This document shows positions 6,601 through 14,840 of a DNA stretch of 64,000 bases, piece after piece. A model generated the notes under the pieces. The model was not told the DNA's origin and made no database searches. It saw only the letters and a list, made by a program, of their open reading frames with translations. The translations under genes and the position numbers were made by a program. Origin of the DNA: VAZQ01 sp963816745 (GTDB lineage: Bacteria; Pseudomonadota; Alphaproteobacteria; Rhizobiales; Xanthobacteraceae); contig CAWFLQ010000006.1 in NCBI GenBank assembly GCA_963816745.1, positions 248,001 to 312,000 on the forward strand, in the 5' to 3' direction. Each line of letters starts with the position of its first letter. Position 1 is the stretch's first letter.

Positions 6601-8829
6601 CTACCTCGCCGCCCGGCGGCGCACCGTGCGCCCGCCATGCACGGTGCGGTACGCGTCGAGCACCGCGGCAACGAAAGCCGGATCGTTGATGTGCGCCGCG
6701 ACGCGCACGAGCTGCCGCGTTAACGTCTGGCGCACGGTCTGCTCGAGCGCGCGGAACAGAGCCGCGTCGGCGGCCTGATCGTAGAAGACGCCGCCCGGCT
6801 TATCGAGCGCCGAAACGCCGCCCTCGGGAAGCAGGAAGCGCACCGGCGCATCCATCTGGTTGAGCCGCTCGCCGATCCAGCGTCCCATGCGGTCGTTCTC
6901 GTCGGGCGTGGTGCGCATCAGTGTGACCTGCGGATTGTGCTGATGCAGCAGCCGGTCCTGATAGCGCGCCGGCACGGTGTCACGCGGGCCGAAATTGACC
7001 ATGTCGAGCGCGCCGACCGAGCCGACATAGGGAATACGGGCGCGGATGATCGCGCCGAGGCGGTCCTCGGTTGCGGGAAACACGCCACCCATCAAGAGGT
7101 CGCACAATTCTGTGGTCGTGATATCGATCACGCCTTCGAGCATGCCGCCCTCGACCAGCTTCTCCATCGAGCGGCCGCCGACGCCGGTGGCGTGGAACAC
7201 GAGGCAGTCGTATTCGCGGGACAGCGCCGTGGTGAGCTGCTGCACGCATGGCGTGGTGACGCCGAACATCGTCAGCCCGATCGCCGGCAGCTCCGGTCGC
7301 GCGGCGCGAGCGCCGCGTGTCTCGCGGCTCGCGGCGAGCCGGGCCTTCACCATCCCGGCCATCGCCTGCGCGCCGTTCGCGAGCACCTGGCGCGAGATGG
7401 CGTTGAGGCCCGCAATGTCGGTGACGGAATACATCATCATGATGTCGGCCGGCCCGACATAGCGCCCGACGTCGCCGGACGCGACGGTCGAGATCATGAT
7501 CTTCGGCACGCCGACCGCGAGACGGCGCATCGCGGGCGTCACCAGCGCGGTCGCGCCCGAGCCGCCCGCCGAGATGATCCCGGCGATGCTATTGCGCGTG
7601 ATCCAGGTCTCGAACGCCTCCGCCATCGCGGCCACCGACGTGCCGCGATCCCCGGTGAACACGCCGGCCGAGCCGCGCGGATGGTGAAGCGCGACTTCGA
7701 GCGGGGCGACGTCCGCCGCGGAATGCTTGCCGCTGGTGGAGAGATCGACGAGCCGTGTACGAACGTCGTTCTGTTTCAGCAGATCGCGGATGAAGCGCAG
7801 CTCCTCGCCCTTGGTATCGAGCGTGCCCGCCACGATCACGACCGGCGGCCCGCTGGCAGCGAGCGGCTTGATCTCGGCACGCCAGTTGGCGGCCTCGTCG
7901 AGCGAAACGATGCTGGCCGCGCTGGTGCGCGCCGCGGCCTCGATCTTGGCCGCGGAAACGGGTTGCGACCAGCGGGTCGGCAACGTCGGATTCGACATGT
8001 AGATGCGGGACGCGGCCCGGCCGGGCCGGCGCACGGGCGCCGCAGTGCCCGCCGCGGCCGCCGGCTCGGCAACCGCCAAATCCTCGTGTCCGTGCCGGCC
8101 GACGCCGAGCAGGCGCTGCTGCAAGGCACGGTCGGCCGCGAGCGCTCGCGCCTCGATCACGCGATTGATGCGGCCGTTGACCATGATGGCGACGTTCTCG
8201 GACACGGACGTCGCGACGCCGATATTCTGCTCGATGACGAGCACCGCCATCTCACCGTCGTCGGCGAGCCGGACGAGCATCTCCTCGACCTGCTGCACGA
8301 TGACAGGCGCCAGGCCTTCGGTCGGCTCGTCCATGACGAGCAGCCGAGGATTGGCGAGCAACGCGCGAGAGATCGCGAGCATCTGCTGCTCGCCGCCGGA
8401 AAGCTGGCCACCGCCCGTGCGCTTGCGCTCCGCCAGACGCGGGAACGTGTCGTAGATGCGCTCGATGGTCCACGCGCCCTTGCGCGCATTCGGAATAACC
8501 CGCAGATGCTCGTCCACGGTGAGCGAGCGCCATAGCCGGCGGCCCTGCGGCACGTAGCCGATGCCGAGCCGTGCGATCTGCGCCGGGCTCAGCCTGGTCA
8601 GCTCGTGAGCGTTGGCGAAGCCGATGGAACCGCTCGACGCGCGCACCAGACCCATGATGGTCTTGCACAGCGTCGTCTTGCCCATCCCGTTGCGCCCGAC
8701 GATCGCCAGGACCCCGGTATGAATCGTGAATTCGACGCCCTGCAGGGCGTGCGAATGGCCGTAGTAGACATTGAGGCCGCGAACCTGCAGCAGCGGTGGA
8801 ATGTTGCGGGGAGCTGCGGCGTCAGCCAT
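6601..8829 (-). CDS. Fusion: LivF-type ABC ATPase + Tm-1-like (UPF0261) domain
   Basis: A 742-residue two-part protein. Residues 12-245 are a branched-chain-type ABC ATPase with Walker A GRNGMGKTT (45-53), signature LSGGEQQ (143-149) and Walker B LLVMDEPTEGL (163-173). After an Ala/Pro-rich linker (about 250-325), residues 329-742 are a Tm-1-like ATP-binding domain (VVIVAGTLDTKGEELRF, GISAGGSGAT-like GIISAGGSGAT, VFHATGVGGRSME). No stop separates the halves; an in-frame Met at residue 278 (base 7998) could be a second start. It overlaps the LivG-type gene by 8 nt and precedes the TIM-barrel gene by 3 nt. The fusion ties transport to whatever the Tm-1/TIM-barrel pair does. Confidence 0.9.
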   Translation of the reverse strand: MADAAAPRNIPPLLQVRGLNVYYGHSHALQGVEFTIHTGVLAIVGRNGMGKTTLCKTIMGLVRASSGSIGFANAHELTRLSPAQIARLGIGYVPQGRRLWRSLTVDEHLRVIPNARKGAWTIERIYDTFPRLAERKRTGGGQLSGGEQQMLAISRALLANPRLLVMDEPTEGLAPVIVQQVEEMLVRLADDGEMAVLVIEQNIGVATSVSENVAIMVNGRINRVIEARALAADRALQQRLLGVGRHGHEDLAVAEPAAAAGTAAPVRRPGRAASRIYMSNPTLPTRWSQPVSAAKIEAAARTSAASIVSLDEAANWRAEIKPLAASGPPVVIVAGTLDTKGEELRFIRDLLKQNDVRTRLVDLSTSGKHSAADVAPLEVALHHPRGSAGVFTGDRGTSVAAMAEAFETWITRNSIAGIISAGGSGATALVTPAMRRLAVGVPKIMISTVASGDVGRYVGPADIMMMYSVTDIAGLNAISRQVLANGAQAMAGMVKARLAASRETRGARAARPELPAIGLTMFGVTTPCVQQLTTALSREYDCLVFHATGVGGRSMEKLVEGGMLEGVIDITTTELCDLLMGGVFPATEDRLGAIIRARIPYVGSVGALDMVNFGPRDTVPARYQDRLLHQHNPQVTLMRTTPDENDRMGRWIGERLNQMDAPVRFLLPEGGVSALDKPGGVFYDQAADAALFRALEQTVRQTLTRQLVRVAAHINDPAFVAAVLDAYRTVHGGRTVRRRAAR

Positions 8830-9616
8830 GACCGCCCCCGAGATAAAGCTCCTGCACCTCCGGATCGGATTCGATCTCTTCCGGGCGCCCCTCCTTGAAG
8901 ATGCGCCCGTTGTGCATCATCGTCACGCTTTCGACCACGCGCAGCGCGACATCCATATCGTGCTCGATGACGATGTAGCCGATATACGCCGGCAGCGATG
9001 TCAGGATCTCGATCAGCTCGCCGCGCTCGGTCGGCGACAGACCGGCGGCCGGCTCGTCGAACAGGATGAAGCGCGGCGCACCGGCGAGCGCGAGGGCGAT
9101 TTCCAATTGACGCTGTTGCCCGTGGCTCAGCTCCGCGACGAGCCGATCCTTGACGGCGGTCAGGTGCACGGCCTGCACGAGGTTCTCGGCCGAATGCATC
9201 AGCGCATCGTTGCGGCGCGGCCGCAACAGCGAGAAGCGCCCGCGTGAAACGCCGCAGCAGGCGAGATAGACATTGTCGATGACCGTCAATCCCGTGAACA
9301 ACGCCGATATCTGATAGGTGCGCCGCAGCCCGCGCCGGATGCGCTCGTGCGGCGGGAAGCGCGTCACGTCCTCGCCGAAGAAGCGGATCGTACCGGAGCT
9401 GGACGGGAAATCGCCGGTGATGCAATTGAACAGCGTGGTCTTGCCGGCGCCGTTCGAGCCGAGCACCGCGCGCCGCTCGCCCGGCCGTACCGTGAGCGTA
9501 ATGTCTGTCAGAGCCGCGAGCGCGCCGAACAGCCGCGTTACGCCGCGCAGCTCCAGTGCATTGGCGGCGCCGACGGCGCCCAGGCGTTCGGCGACTGAGG
9601 CGGAGACGGCCATCAT
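8822..9616 (-). CDS. Branched-chain-type ABC transporter ATPase (LivG-like)
   Basis: A 264-residue ATP-binding subunit of a HAAT-family importer. Walker A is GSNGAGKTT (residues 53-61), the signature LSHGQQRQLEIA, and Walker B FILFDEPAAGLSPTE, followed by a switch His in VIEHDMDVAL. The LivG-type extended C-terminus (RIFKEGRPEEIESDPEV) is present. It overlaps the permease gene upstream by 4 nt and the LivF fusion downstream by 8 nt, showing tight coupling. It energises import at the inner membrane with the LivF half of the fusion; the solute is not known. Confidence 0.95.
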   Translation of the reverse strand: MMAVSASVAERLGAVGAANALELRGVTRLFGALAALTDITLTVRPGERRAVLGSNGAGKTTLFNCITGDFPSSSGTIRFFGEDVTRFPPHERIRRGLRRTYQISALFTGLTVIDNVYLACCGVSRGRFSLLRPRRNDALMHSAENLVQAVHLTAVKDRLVAELSHGQQRQLEIALALAGAPRFILFDEPAAGLSPTERGELIEILTSLPAYIGYIVIEHDMDVALRVVESVTMMHNGRIFKEGRPEEIESDPEVQELYLGGGHG

Positions 9617-10683
9617 GCCCTCCCGTCGCGCCCATTCGGGCGCAGGACGCGGTCACGCCAGCGCGCCCACAGGCCGAGCATGCCGTCGGGCGAGAACAGC
9701 ACGATCAACAGGAAGCCCAGCCCGATGAGCAGCTGGAATCGCTTGCCGTCGAGGCCGACCGCGACCAGCGCGTCGAGCGCGAACGTGCGCAGCACGACGT
9801 AGATGATGGCGCCGATGAACGCGCCGATCGGCCGGCTCAACCCGCCCGCAACCGCGATGATGAGGATGTCGATCACCGGCCCGACACCGGCCGTACCGGG
9901 CGAAATCTGGCCGCCGTGCCAGACCAGCAGCACGCCCGCGATGGCGGCGATCAGCGCCGCGAACGCATAGGCCGCGACGCGGTGCGCGGTCACATTGAAG
10001 CCGAGCGCCTCCATGCGCCGTGCATTGTCGCGGAGGCCTTGCAGCGCGAGCCCGAACGGCGAGCGCGAGACATAGACGACGGCGAGATAGGACAGCACCG
10101 CCCAGAACAGGATCAGATAGTAGAACGGCACCGGCGCGCGCCAGTCAACGCCGAAGGCCTGCGGCGTGCGCACCGCGTTGAAGCCGGAGAAGCCGTTGAA
10201 GATCGTGTAGTTCTGCAACGTGAAATAATAGAAGGCCGACGCGATCGCGAGCGTGATCATGATCGTGTAGATGCCCTCGGTGCGCACCGCGAGCACGCCG
10301 CTCAGCGTTCCGAAGATCACCGCGATCAGGATCGCGAGCGGCACCCCCACCCACCAGGGCCAGCCGAGGCTGATGTCGGTCATCACGGTGGTGCCGAAGA
10401 TCGCCACCATATAACCGGCGCAGCCCGCGACCGTCATCTGCACCAGGCTGACCATGCCGCCGTAGCCCGCGAGGAACATGAGGCTCAGCGCGATCATCCC
10501 GAGGATCATCGCCCAGCCGAAAATCTCGATGAGAACGAAGTTGCTCGCGAAGGCCGGCAGCACCAGCAGGAACACCGCGAGCAGCCAGAGTACCGGATGA
10601 GCCTGGAAGGCGCCGGTCACGCTCCAGCCTTCGGCCTTGGCCGATGCGGGGCTTCCGGTTTGCGATGCTTCGACCAGCGCCAT
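9613..10683 (-). CDS. Branched-chain-type ABC transporter permease (LivM-like)
   Basis: A 356-residue inner-membrane permease with about nine or ten hydrophobic segments beginning near residue 30 (VLWLLAVFLLVLPAF). The LivM pattern is visible: GYGGMVSLVQMTVAGCAGYM, the coupling-region element SPFGLALQGLRDNARRMEALGF, and a C-terminal segment of the type GLSRPIGAFIGAIIYVVL. It pairs with the LivH-like permease 3 nt upstream and overlaps the ATPase gene downstream by 4 nt. Substrate specificity cannot be read from the permease. Confidence 0.94.
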   Translation of the reverse strand: MALVEASQTGSPASAKAEGWSVTGAFQAHPVLWLLAVFLLVLPAFASNFVLIEIFGWAMILGMIALSLMFLAGYGGMVSLVQMTVAGCAGYMVAIFGTTVMTDISLGWPWWVGVPLAILIAVIFGTLSGVLAVRTEGIYTIMITLAIASAFYYFTLQNYTIFNGFSGFNAVRTPQAFGVDWRAPVPFYYLILFWAVLSYLAVVYVSRSPFGLALQGLRDNARRMEALGFNVTAHRVAAYAFAALIAAIAGVLLVWHGGQISPGTAGVGPVIDILIIAVAGGLSRPIGAFIGAIIYVVLRTFALDALVAVGLDGKRFQLLIGLGFLLIVLFSPDGMLGLWARWRDRVLRPNGRDGRA

Positions 10684-10686
10684 GGT

Positions 10687-11697
10687 TCAATGCCCGCGCA
10701 ACAGGCCCTGCGGCCGCAAGGCCAACACGACCACCATGATGACGAAGGTAAGCACCACCGCGTAGGTCGGCATGTAGACCGTGCCGAACTGGTCGGCGAG
10801 GCCGATCAGGACCGCGCCCACGGCCGCGCCCGTGATCGAACCCATGCCGCCGACGATGACGACGACCAGCGATGCAAGCAGGATCTTGATGTCCTCGCCC
10901 TGCTGCAGGGACTGGAACGTGCCGCCAACGACCCCGGTAAAGCCGGCGAGCCCCGCGCCGAACGCGAACACGAGCAGGAAAATGAGTTGCACGCGCACGC
11001 CGCTCGCCGACAGCATGTCGCGGTCGTTGACGCCGGCGCGGATCAACATGCCGATCTTGGTGCGATTGAGCGTGAGCCACATCAGGACGCCGATCACCAC
11101 GGCGCCGAGCAGGATCACGAGACGGACCAGCGGATATTGCAGAAAGACCAGCTCGCCGCTCGAGCGCATCGCGGTGACCAACGGGATTTCGACCGGCCCG
11201 CCGAGCCAGGCCGGCATGGGCACCTGATAGTAGTCGCCGCCCCAGCGCCACAGCATGAGGTCGGCGAGGATGAGCGAGAGCGCGATGGTGACCAGCGTCT
11301 GGCGCAGGTCCTGGCCCTCCATCCAGCGGAAGATCGTGAACTGCAGCGCCATGCCGAGCAGCGCGACGATCACGAACGTCGCAACCAGGCTGAGCACCCA
11401 ACTTCCGGACCAGGTCGCGATCTCGTAGCCGAAATAACCGCCGAACAGATAGAGCGACCCGTGCGCCAGGTTGACGTTGCGCATCAGCCCGAAGATGAGC
11501 GTGAACCCGCTCGCCACCATGAAATAGAGGGCACCGAGCGTGATGCCGTTGAGCAGCGCGCTCAGGAAAACGCGCTTGCGGCCGAGCAACTGCTCGAGCT
11601 CCGGGGGCCACACCGCGAAGATCAGGAACAGCAGGACGGCGACCAGGATCACGATGGCGAGTGACCAGATCGGGTGACGGCCGATGAAGCTGTTCAT
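10687..11697 (-). CDS. Branched-chain-type ABC transporter permease (LivH-like)
   Basis: A 336-residue inner-membrane permease of the LivH family. Typical elements are NGITLGALYFMVASGFTLIF, MRNVNLAHGSLYLFGGYFGY, and the coupling-loop segment LNRTKIGMLIRAGVNDRDML. The N-terminus carries one additional hydrophobic segment (WSLAIVILVAVLLFLIFAV). It is the first transporter gene after the AraC regulator, 224 nt downstream of it, and lies 3 nt before the LivM-like gene. A promoter may sit in that 224-nt gap but none is recognised with confidence. Confidence 0.94.
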   Translation of the reverse strand: MNSFIGRHPIWSLAIVILVAVLLFLIFAVWPPELEQLLGRKRVFLSALLNGITLGALYFMVASGFTLIFGLMRNVNLAHGSLYLFGGYFGYEIATWSGSWVLSLVATFVIVALLGMALQFTIFRWMEGQDLRQTLVTIALSLILADLMLWRWGGDYYQVPMPAWLGGPVEIPLVTAMRSSGELVFLQYPLVRLVILLGAVVIGVLMWLTLNRTKIGMLIRAGVNDRDMLSASGVRVQLIFLLVFAFGAGLAGFTGVVGGTFQSLQQGEDIKILLASLVVVIVGGMGSITGAAVGAVLIGLADQFGTVYMPTYAVVLTFVIMVVVLALRPQGLLRGH

Positions 11698-11921
11698 GAC
11701 GCCACCGCCGCGCTGTTGCGACCGACGATCGACGCGACGCGAACGAGACCCTTCATGGCCTTCGTGCTTTCCTCCGGTTTATTTCACATGTCCGTTCTTT
11801 TGCGCGGACTCTGCTTGCACTTGATTCTTATGGCCTTCGGGCCCTCTGTCTATGACCGCCAGTATCTTCTTTTCGCTCTTGGCCCGCGGCCCGGTTCCCG
11901 CTTTTGCGGGACATCCTCTTG

Positions 11922-12770
11922 CTAGCCGTTGAGCACCTGCACCGCGCGGCGGTAGTCGGTGGGCGCCATTCCGACATGTGACGAGAAGAACCGCGTGAAC
12001 ACGCTCTGGCACGAGAAGCCGAGCTCGTAGCCGATCTCGGTGATCGATTGGCTGGTCTGGCCCAACCGCTGGACGGCTTTCTCCATGCGCAGCGTATTCA
12101 GGTAGATATTCGGGGTGACGCCGGTCTGCCGGCGGAACAGCTTGTAGAAGTGCGGTCGGGAGAGGCCCGCGTCGCGGGCGACCTCGTCCAGCTCGATCTC
12201 CGAGCCGAGCTTTTCCGACATCATGACGATCGACTTGCGCACCCGGAAGTCGATGAAGGAGGAGGCAGGCCCGGAATAGCGCTGCCAACCCCCCGTGAGC
12301 CGCCATGATTGCTCGAAACACGCATCCGTCAGCTCGAACAGCGTACCGTCGAAGTTTTCAGCGGTGTCGTAGTCCTCGAGGAGCGATACGACCTCACGCA
12401 TGATGGCCTGGATCCGCGGCGTCATCTCGATTTCGGAGCGTCCGAATTTCAGCAACGCATGGGCGGGCACCGCGTGGGCGGAGCGCCCCATGCGCTGGAA
12501 CCAGCTGGGGTCGATGTAGAGGACGAGAAAAATTCCGTTTGCGTCCCGGTCTCCGGGATTGAACCCATGAGGCTCCCAGGGGCTCACTGCGATGGCGCAG
12601 CGCTCGGTCAGCCCGCACAACGTCCCGCTCACACAGGCCGACGCCGGCGCACCATCGAGGTAGAAGATCAGATGACCCTCGCGATGGGCGTGGGTGGTCA
12701 TCGGGCGGTTGAGCTCGTACAGGGTCGCCCGGCCGAAACGGCCGTGATAGACGGACAAGGCCCTGCTCAT
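11922..12770 (-). CDS. AraC-family transcriptional regulator
   Basis: A 282-residue regulator. The N-terminal half has a cupin-like sensor feel (THAHREGHLIFYLDG, SPWEPHGFNPGD). The C-terminal 100 residues contain the two helix-turn-helix motifs of AraC proteins (LDEVARDAGLSRPHFYKLFR and ITEIGYELGFSCQSVFTRFF). A good ribosome site, GGGAGGG, lies 6 nt before the start MSRALSVY. It sits between the solute-binding protein gene and the permease genes, all on one strand, so it very likely controls this transporter and the enzyme genes downstream. The inducer is unknown. Confidence 0.93.
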   Translation of the reverse strand: MSRALSVYHGRFGRATLYELNRPMTTHAHREGHLIFYLDGAPASACVSGTLCGLTERCAIAVSPWEPHGFNPGDRDANGIFLVLYIDPSWFQRMGRSAHAVPAHALLKFGRSEIEMTPRIQAIMREVVSLLEDYDTAENFDGTLFELTDACFEQSWRLTGGWQRYSGPASSFIDFRVRKSIVMMSEKLGSEIELDEVARDAGLSRPHFYKLFRRQTGVTPNIYLNTLRMEKAVQRLGQTSQSITEIGYELGFSCQSVFTRFFSSHVGMAPTDYRRAVQVLNG

Positions 12771-12924
12771 GTCGCCCTCCCACAGTCTTATCCCTTAGAA
12801 TTCCGCAAGGTTTCGCGCTTGGCAATAGAGCCGGCGCGACGGCGGCCGGTGGGCGCGGCCCCATCCGACCATCCCGACGCTGCACTGCGGCAATAACCCG
12901 CATCCGGGAGAGGCGGAAACGAAA

Positions 12925-12949
12925 CCGGGCAGCCCGAAGGGCCGCCCGG
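12925..12949 (-). terminator. Stem-loop after the solute-binding protein gene
   Basis: On the minus strand a GC-rich hairpin (CCGGGC-GGCCC-TTC-GGGCT-GCCCGG) is followed by TTTCGTTT, 27 nt past the stop of the solute-binding protein gene. It looks like an intrinsic terminator or attenuator. It would make the binding-protein message more abundant than the downstream genes, as is common in such operons. Confidence 0.55.
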
Positions 12950-12975
12950 CGACGCAGTCAGTCAATGCAGAGCAC

Positions 12976-14232
12976 TCAGTTGTAGGACTTTTTGCACTCC
13001 GGATTGGTGCGGCTCGGCAGGCCGAGCTTGGCGAAGCCGGCTTCGGAGAAGCCGAGCAGCTGGCTCGTATCAGGAACGAATTTCACCATCTTGTTGACGA
13101 GGTCGCCGTTGGGGGCCTCGACCACTTCGGTGACGAAATTCGCCGCGATCGCCTGGCGCTTGTTGTCGAGCTTGATCTTGCCGTTCGGTGCGTCGATCTC
13201 GAGAGCGGCCAGGGTGGCACGGAGCTTCTTGTGCCCGTCGCTGAGATCGCCGTTGATCGCGTTGAGCGCCGTGAAGATCGCGTTGGCGGCGTTGTAATAG
13301 TTGGTCGCCGACAGTGACGGAATGGTGAAGCGCTTCTCCGGCGGGAAGGCATCCTGGTAGGCCTTCACGTAAGCCTGCCATTTCGGATTATCCCAGGTGT
13401 CGGCCTGCGGGCCACCGGTCGGGGTGCCGATCAGGTAGCGCTTGGCGGTTCCCTTCGAGGAGAGCACCGTCTGGTCCACCATGATCGAGCCGCCGATCAG
13501 CTTCGCCTTGCCGCCGGCCTGGGCGTATTGGTTGAGGAAGTTGATGGCGTCGCCGCCGCCGAGGCCCAGATAGAGGGCGTCGACGTCGTCGGGCAGCTTG
13601 GCGATGATCGAGGCGAAATCCTTGGTCCCGAGCGGTACCCAGAAGCGCTCGGTGATCTGTCCGCCAACCTGGCAATACTCGAGCGCGAAGCCGAAGAGTT
13701 GCGTGTAGGGGAAGGAGTAGTCTTCGGCGACCGTCGCGATCTTGCGGTATTTCTTGGTGTTGTAGACGTAGTCGCCGACGCCCACCATCCATTGCGCGCC
13801 GTTCGAGTTGTAGCGGAAGAAATTCTCCGAGGGCGTCACATAGGTGGTTTCCAGTGCGCCGGACGTGCCGTTGACGAAGGTCGTCTGCGGCTGGGTCTTG
13901 GAATAATCGCGGATCGCGATGCCCTCGGAGCCGGACACCGGACCGAGGAGGATGTCCACCTTGTCCTGCTCGACCAGCTTGCGGGCGCCGCGAATTGCCG
14001 AGTCCGGGCTCGCGTTGGTCGGGAAGGTGATGATTTCGATCGTCTTGCCGCCGGCCTTGTTGCCGGCCTGCTTGAGGGCGACCTCAAGTCCGCGCAACGA
14101 ATCTTCACCGAGCGTGGTGAGCACGCCTTCGAGCGTGACGAGCACGCCGATCTTGACCTTGTCTTGCGCCTGCGCGGCGCTCGCGGCGAGCGATACGCCG
14201 ATCGCCACCGCCATCAGCAGCTTGGTCCGCAT
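12976..14232 (-). CDS. Periplasmic solute-binding protein of HAAT/Liv-type ABC importer
   Basis: A 418-residue type I periplasmic binding protein. A clear signal peptide (MRTKLLMAVAIGVSLAASAA, cleavage after AQA near residue 22) precedes VKIGVLVTLEGVLTTLGED, the standard start of the Peripla_BP_6 fold, and ILLGPVSGSEGIAIRDY. Cys near residue 187 and near the C-terminus (ECKKSYN) may form a disulfide. It heads the transporter cluster and is separated from the AraC gene by a stem-loop. Such proteins in similar clusters often bind aromatic or amide compounds rather than amino acids, but nothing in the sequence fixes the ligand. Confidence 0.93.
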   Translation of the reverse strand: MRTKLLMAVAIGVSLAASAAQAQDKVKIGVLVTLEGVLTTLGEDSLRGLEVALKQAGNKAGGKTIEIITFPTNASPDSAIRGARKLVEQDKVDILLGPVSGSEGIAIRDYSKTQPQTTFVNGTSGALETTYVTPSENFFRYNSNGAQWMVGVGDYVYNTKKYRKIATVAEDYSFPYTQLFGFALEYCQVGGQITERFWVPLGTKDFASIIAKLPDDVDALYLGLGGGDAINFLNQYAQAGGKAKLIGGSIMVDQTVLSSKGTAKRYLIGTPTGGPQADTWDNPKWQAYVKAYQDAFPPEKRFTIPSLSATNYYNAANAIFTALNAINGDLSDGHKKLRATLAALEIDAPNGKIKLDNKRQAIAANFVTEVVEAPNGDLVNKMVKFVPDTSQLLGFSEAGFAKLGLPSRTNPECKKSYN

Positions 14233-14531
14233 GAACTTCCTCCCTTGAGAATTCTTGATTTCAGCTCGGCACGCCGGGCATCCGGCCGTGCGCGGACATC
14301 CTCGTGGAATGCCGAACGCAAGACCGTATTCCGATGAGGTCCAATTCCGATGATATCCATGAGATCATCGTGCAGGCTCTTTGTGGCCCGGCCGGTGTCA
14401 CCTCGCGCGAGGTCAGTATAGCGTCCCGCGCCGGTCCGGAGGCCATCCTAGAGCTTTCCGGCATGACCGATAGTCTCATTTTTGACGCGGGGAGCAGTGC
14501 TGCCGCCGGCGGTGGGCGGGAGCAAATCACC

Positions 14532-14597
14532 TCAATCTGAGAAGCCGAACAGCGTCGCCGGGTTGGCGACCAGGACGTTCACGCAAAGATCGTCGCC
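14532..14597 (-). pseudogene. C-terminal stump of an amidohydrolase
   Basis: About 21 codons ending in NVLVANPATLFGFSD and a stop match the last helix of metal-dependent amidohydrolases, where ILxxNPAxLYGF is usual. Nothing of the rest of such a gene lies upstream: within 10 nt the sequence changes to a plus-strand IclR-like remnant. It is read as a leftover of a deletion. Confidence 0.4.
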
Positions 14598-14605
14598 GCC
14601 AATCA

Positions 14606-14830
14606 GTCAGGTTCGAGCCCTATCGTACCAACCCGGCGACGGTGCTCGGGCAGATGGTTGACGCACGACGCCGCGGCTACGGCGTGCGCGACATCGGTCT
14701 CGTCCGGAGCACGAAATCGATCTCGGCCTGGATCAGAAGCGGCGATGGCCAGTCCGCGGCGGCGATCACGATCACCGCGATCCGCCATCGGCTGAATCAC
14801 CGGCGCGAAGGCGAGGTCGCCGACATCCTC
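14606..14830 (+). pseudogene. C-terminal remnant of an IclR-family regulator
   Basis: The frame RFEPYRTNPATVLGQM, ARRRGYGVRD, VRSTKSISAWIRSG and ITITAIRHRL resembles the effector-binding domain of IclR/MhpR-type regulators, where the GYxxR element and the R(S/T)xSISxPI strand are characteristic. There is no N-terminal helix-turn-helix and no start codon with a ribosome site, and the homology fades before the frame stops at 14881. It is taken as a truncated regulator of a former catabolic operon. Confidence 0.45.
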
Positions 14831-14840
14831 GTCGGTCGAA

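Noticed and set aside
9556..11664. 702-codon plus-strand frame opposite the LivM and LivH permease genes
   Set aside because: His/Arg/Asp/Glu-rich composition typical of the antisense of hydrophobic membrane genes; no domain, and true permeases are on the other strand.
14304..14540. 78-codon plus-strand ORF upstream of the binding-protein gene
   Set aside because: No ribosome site, no homology, and it covers the expected promoter region of the solute-binding protein gene.
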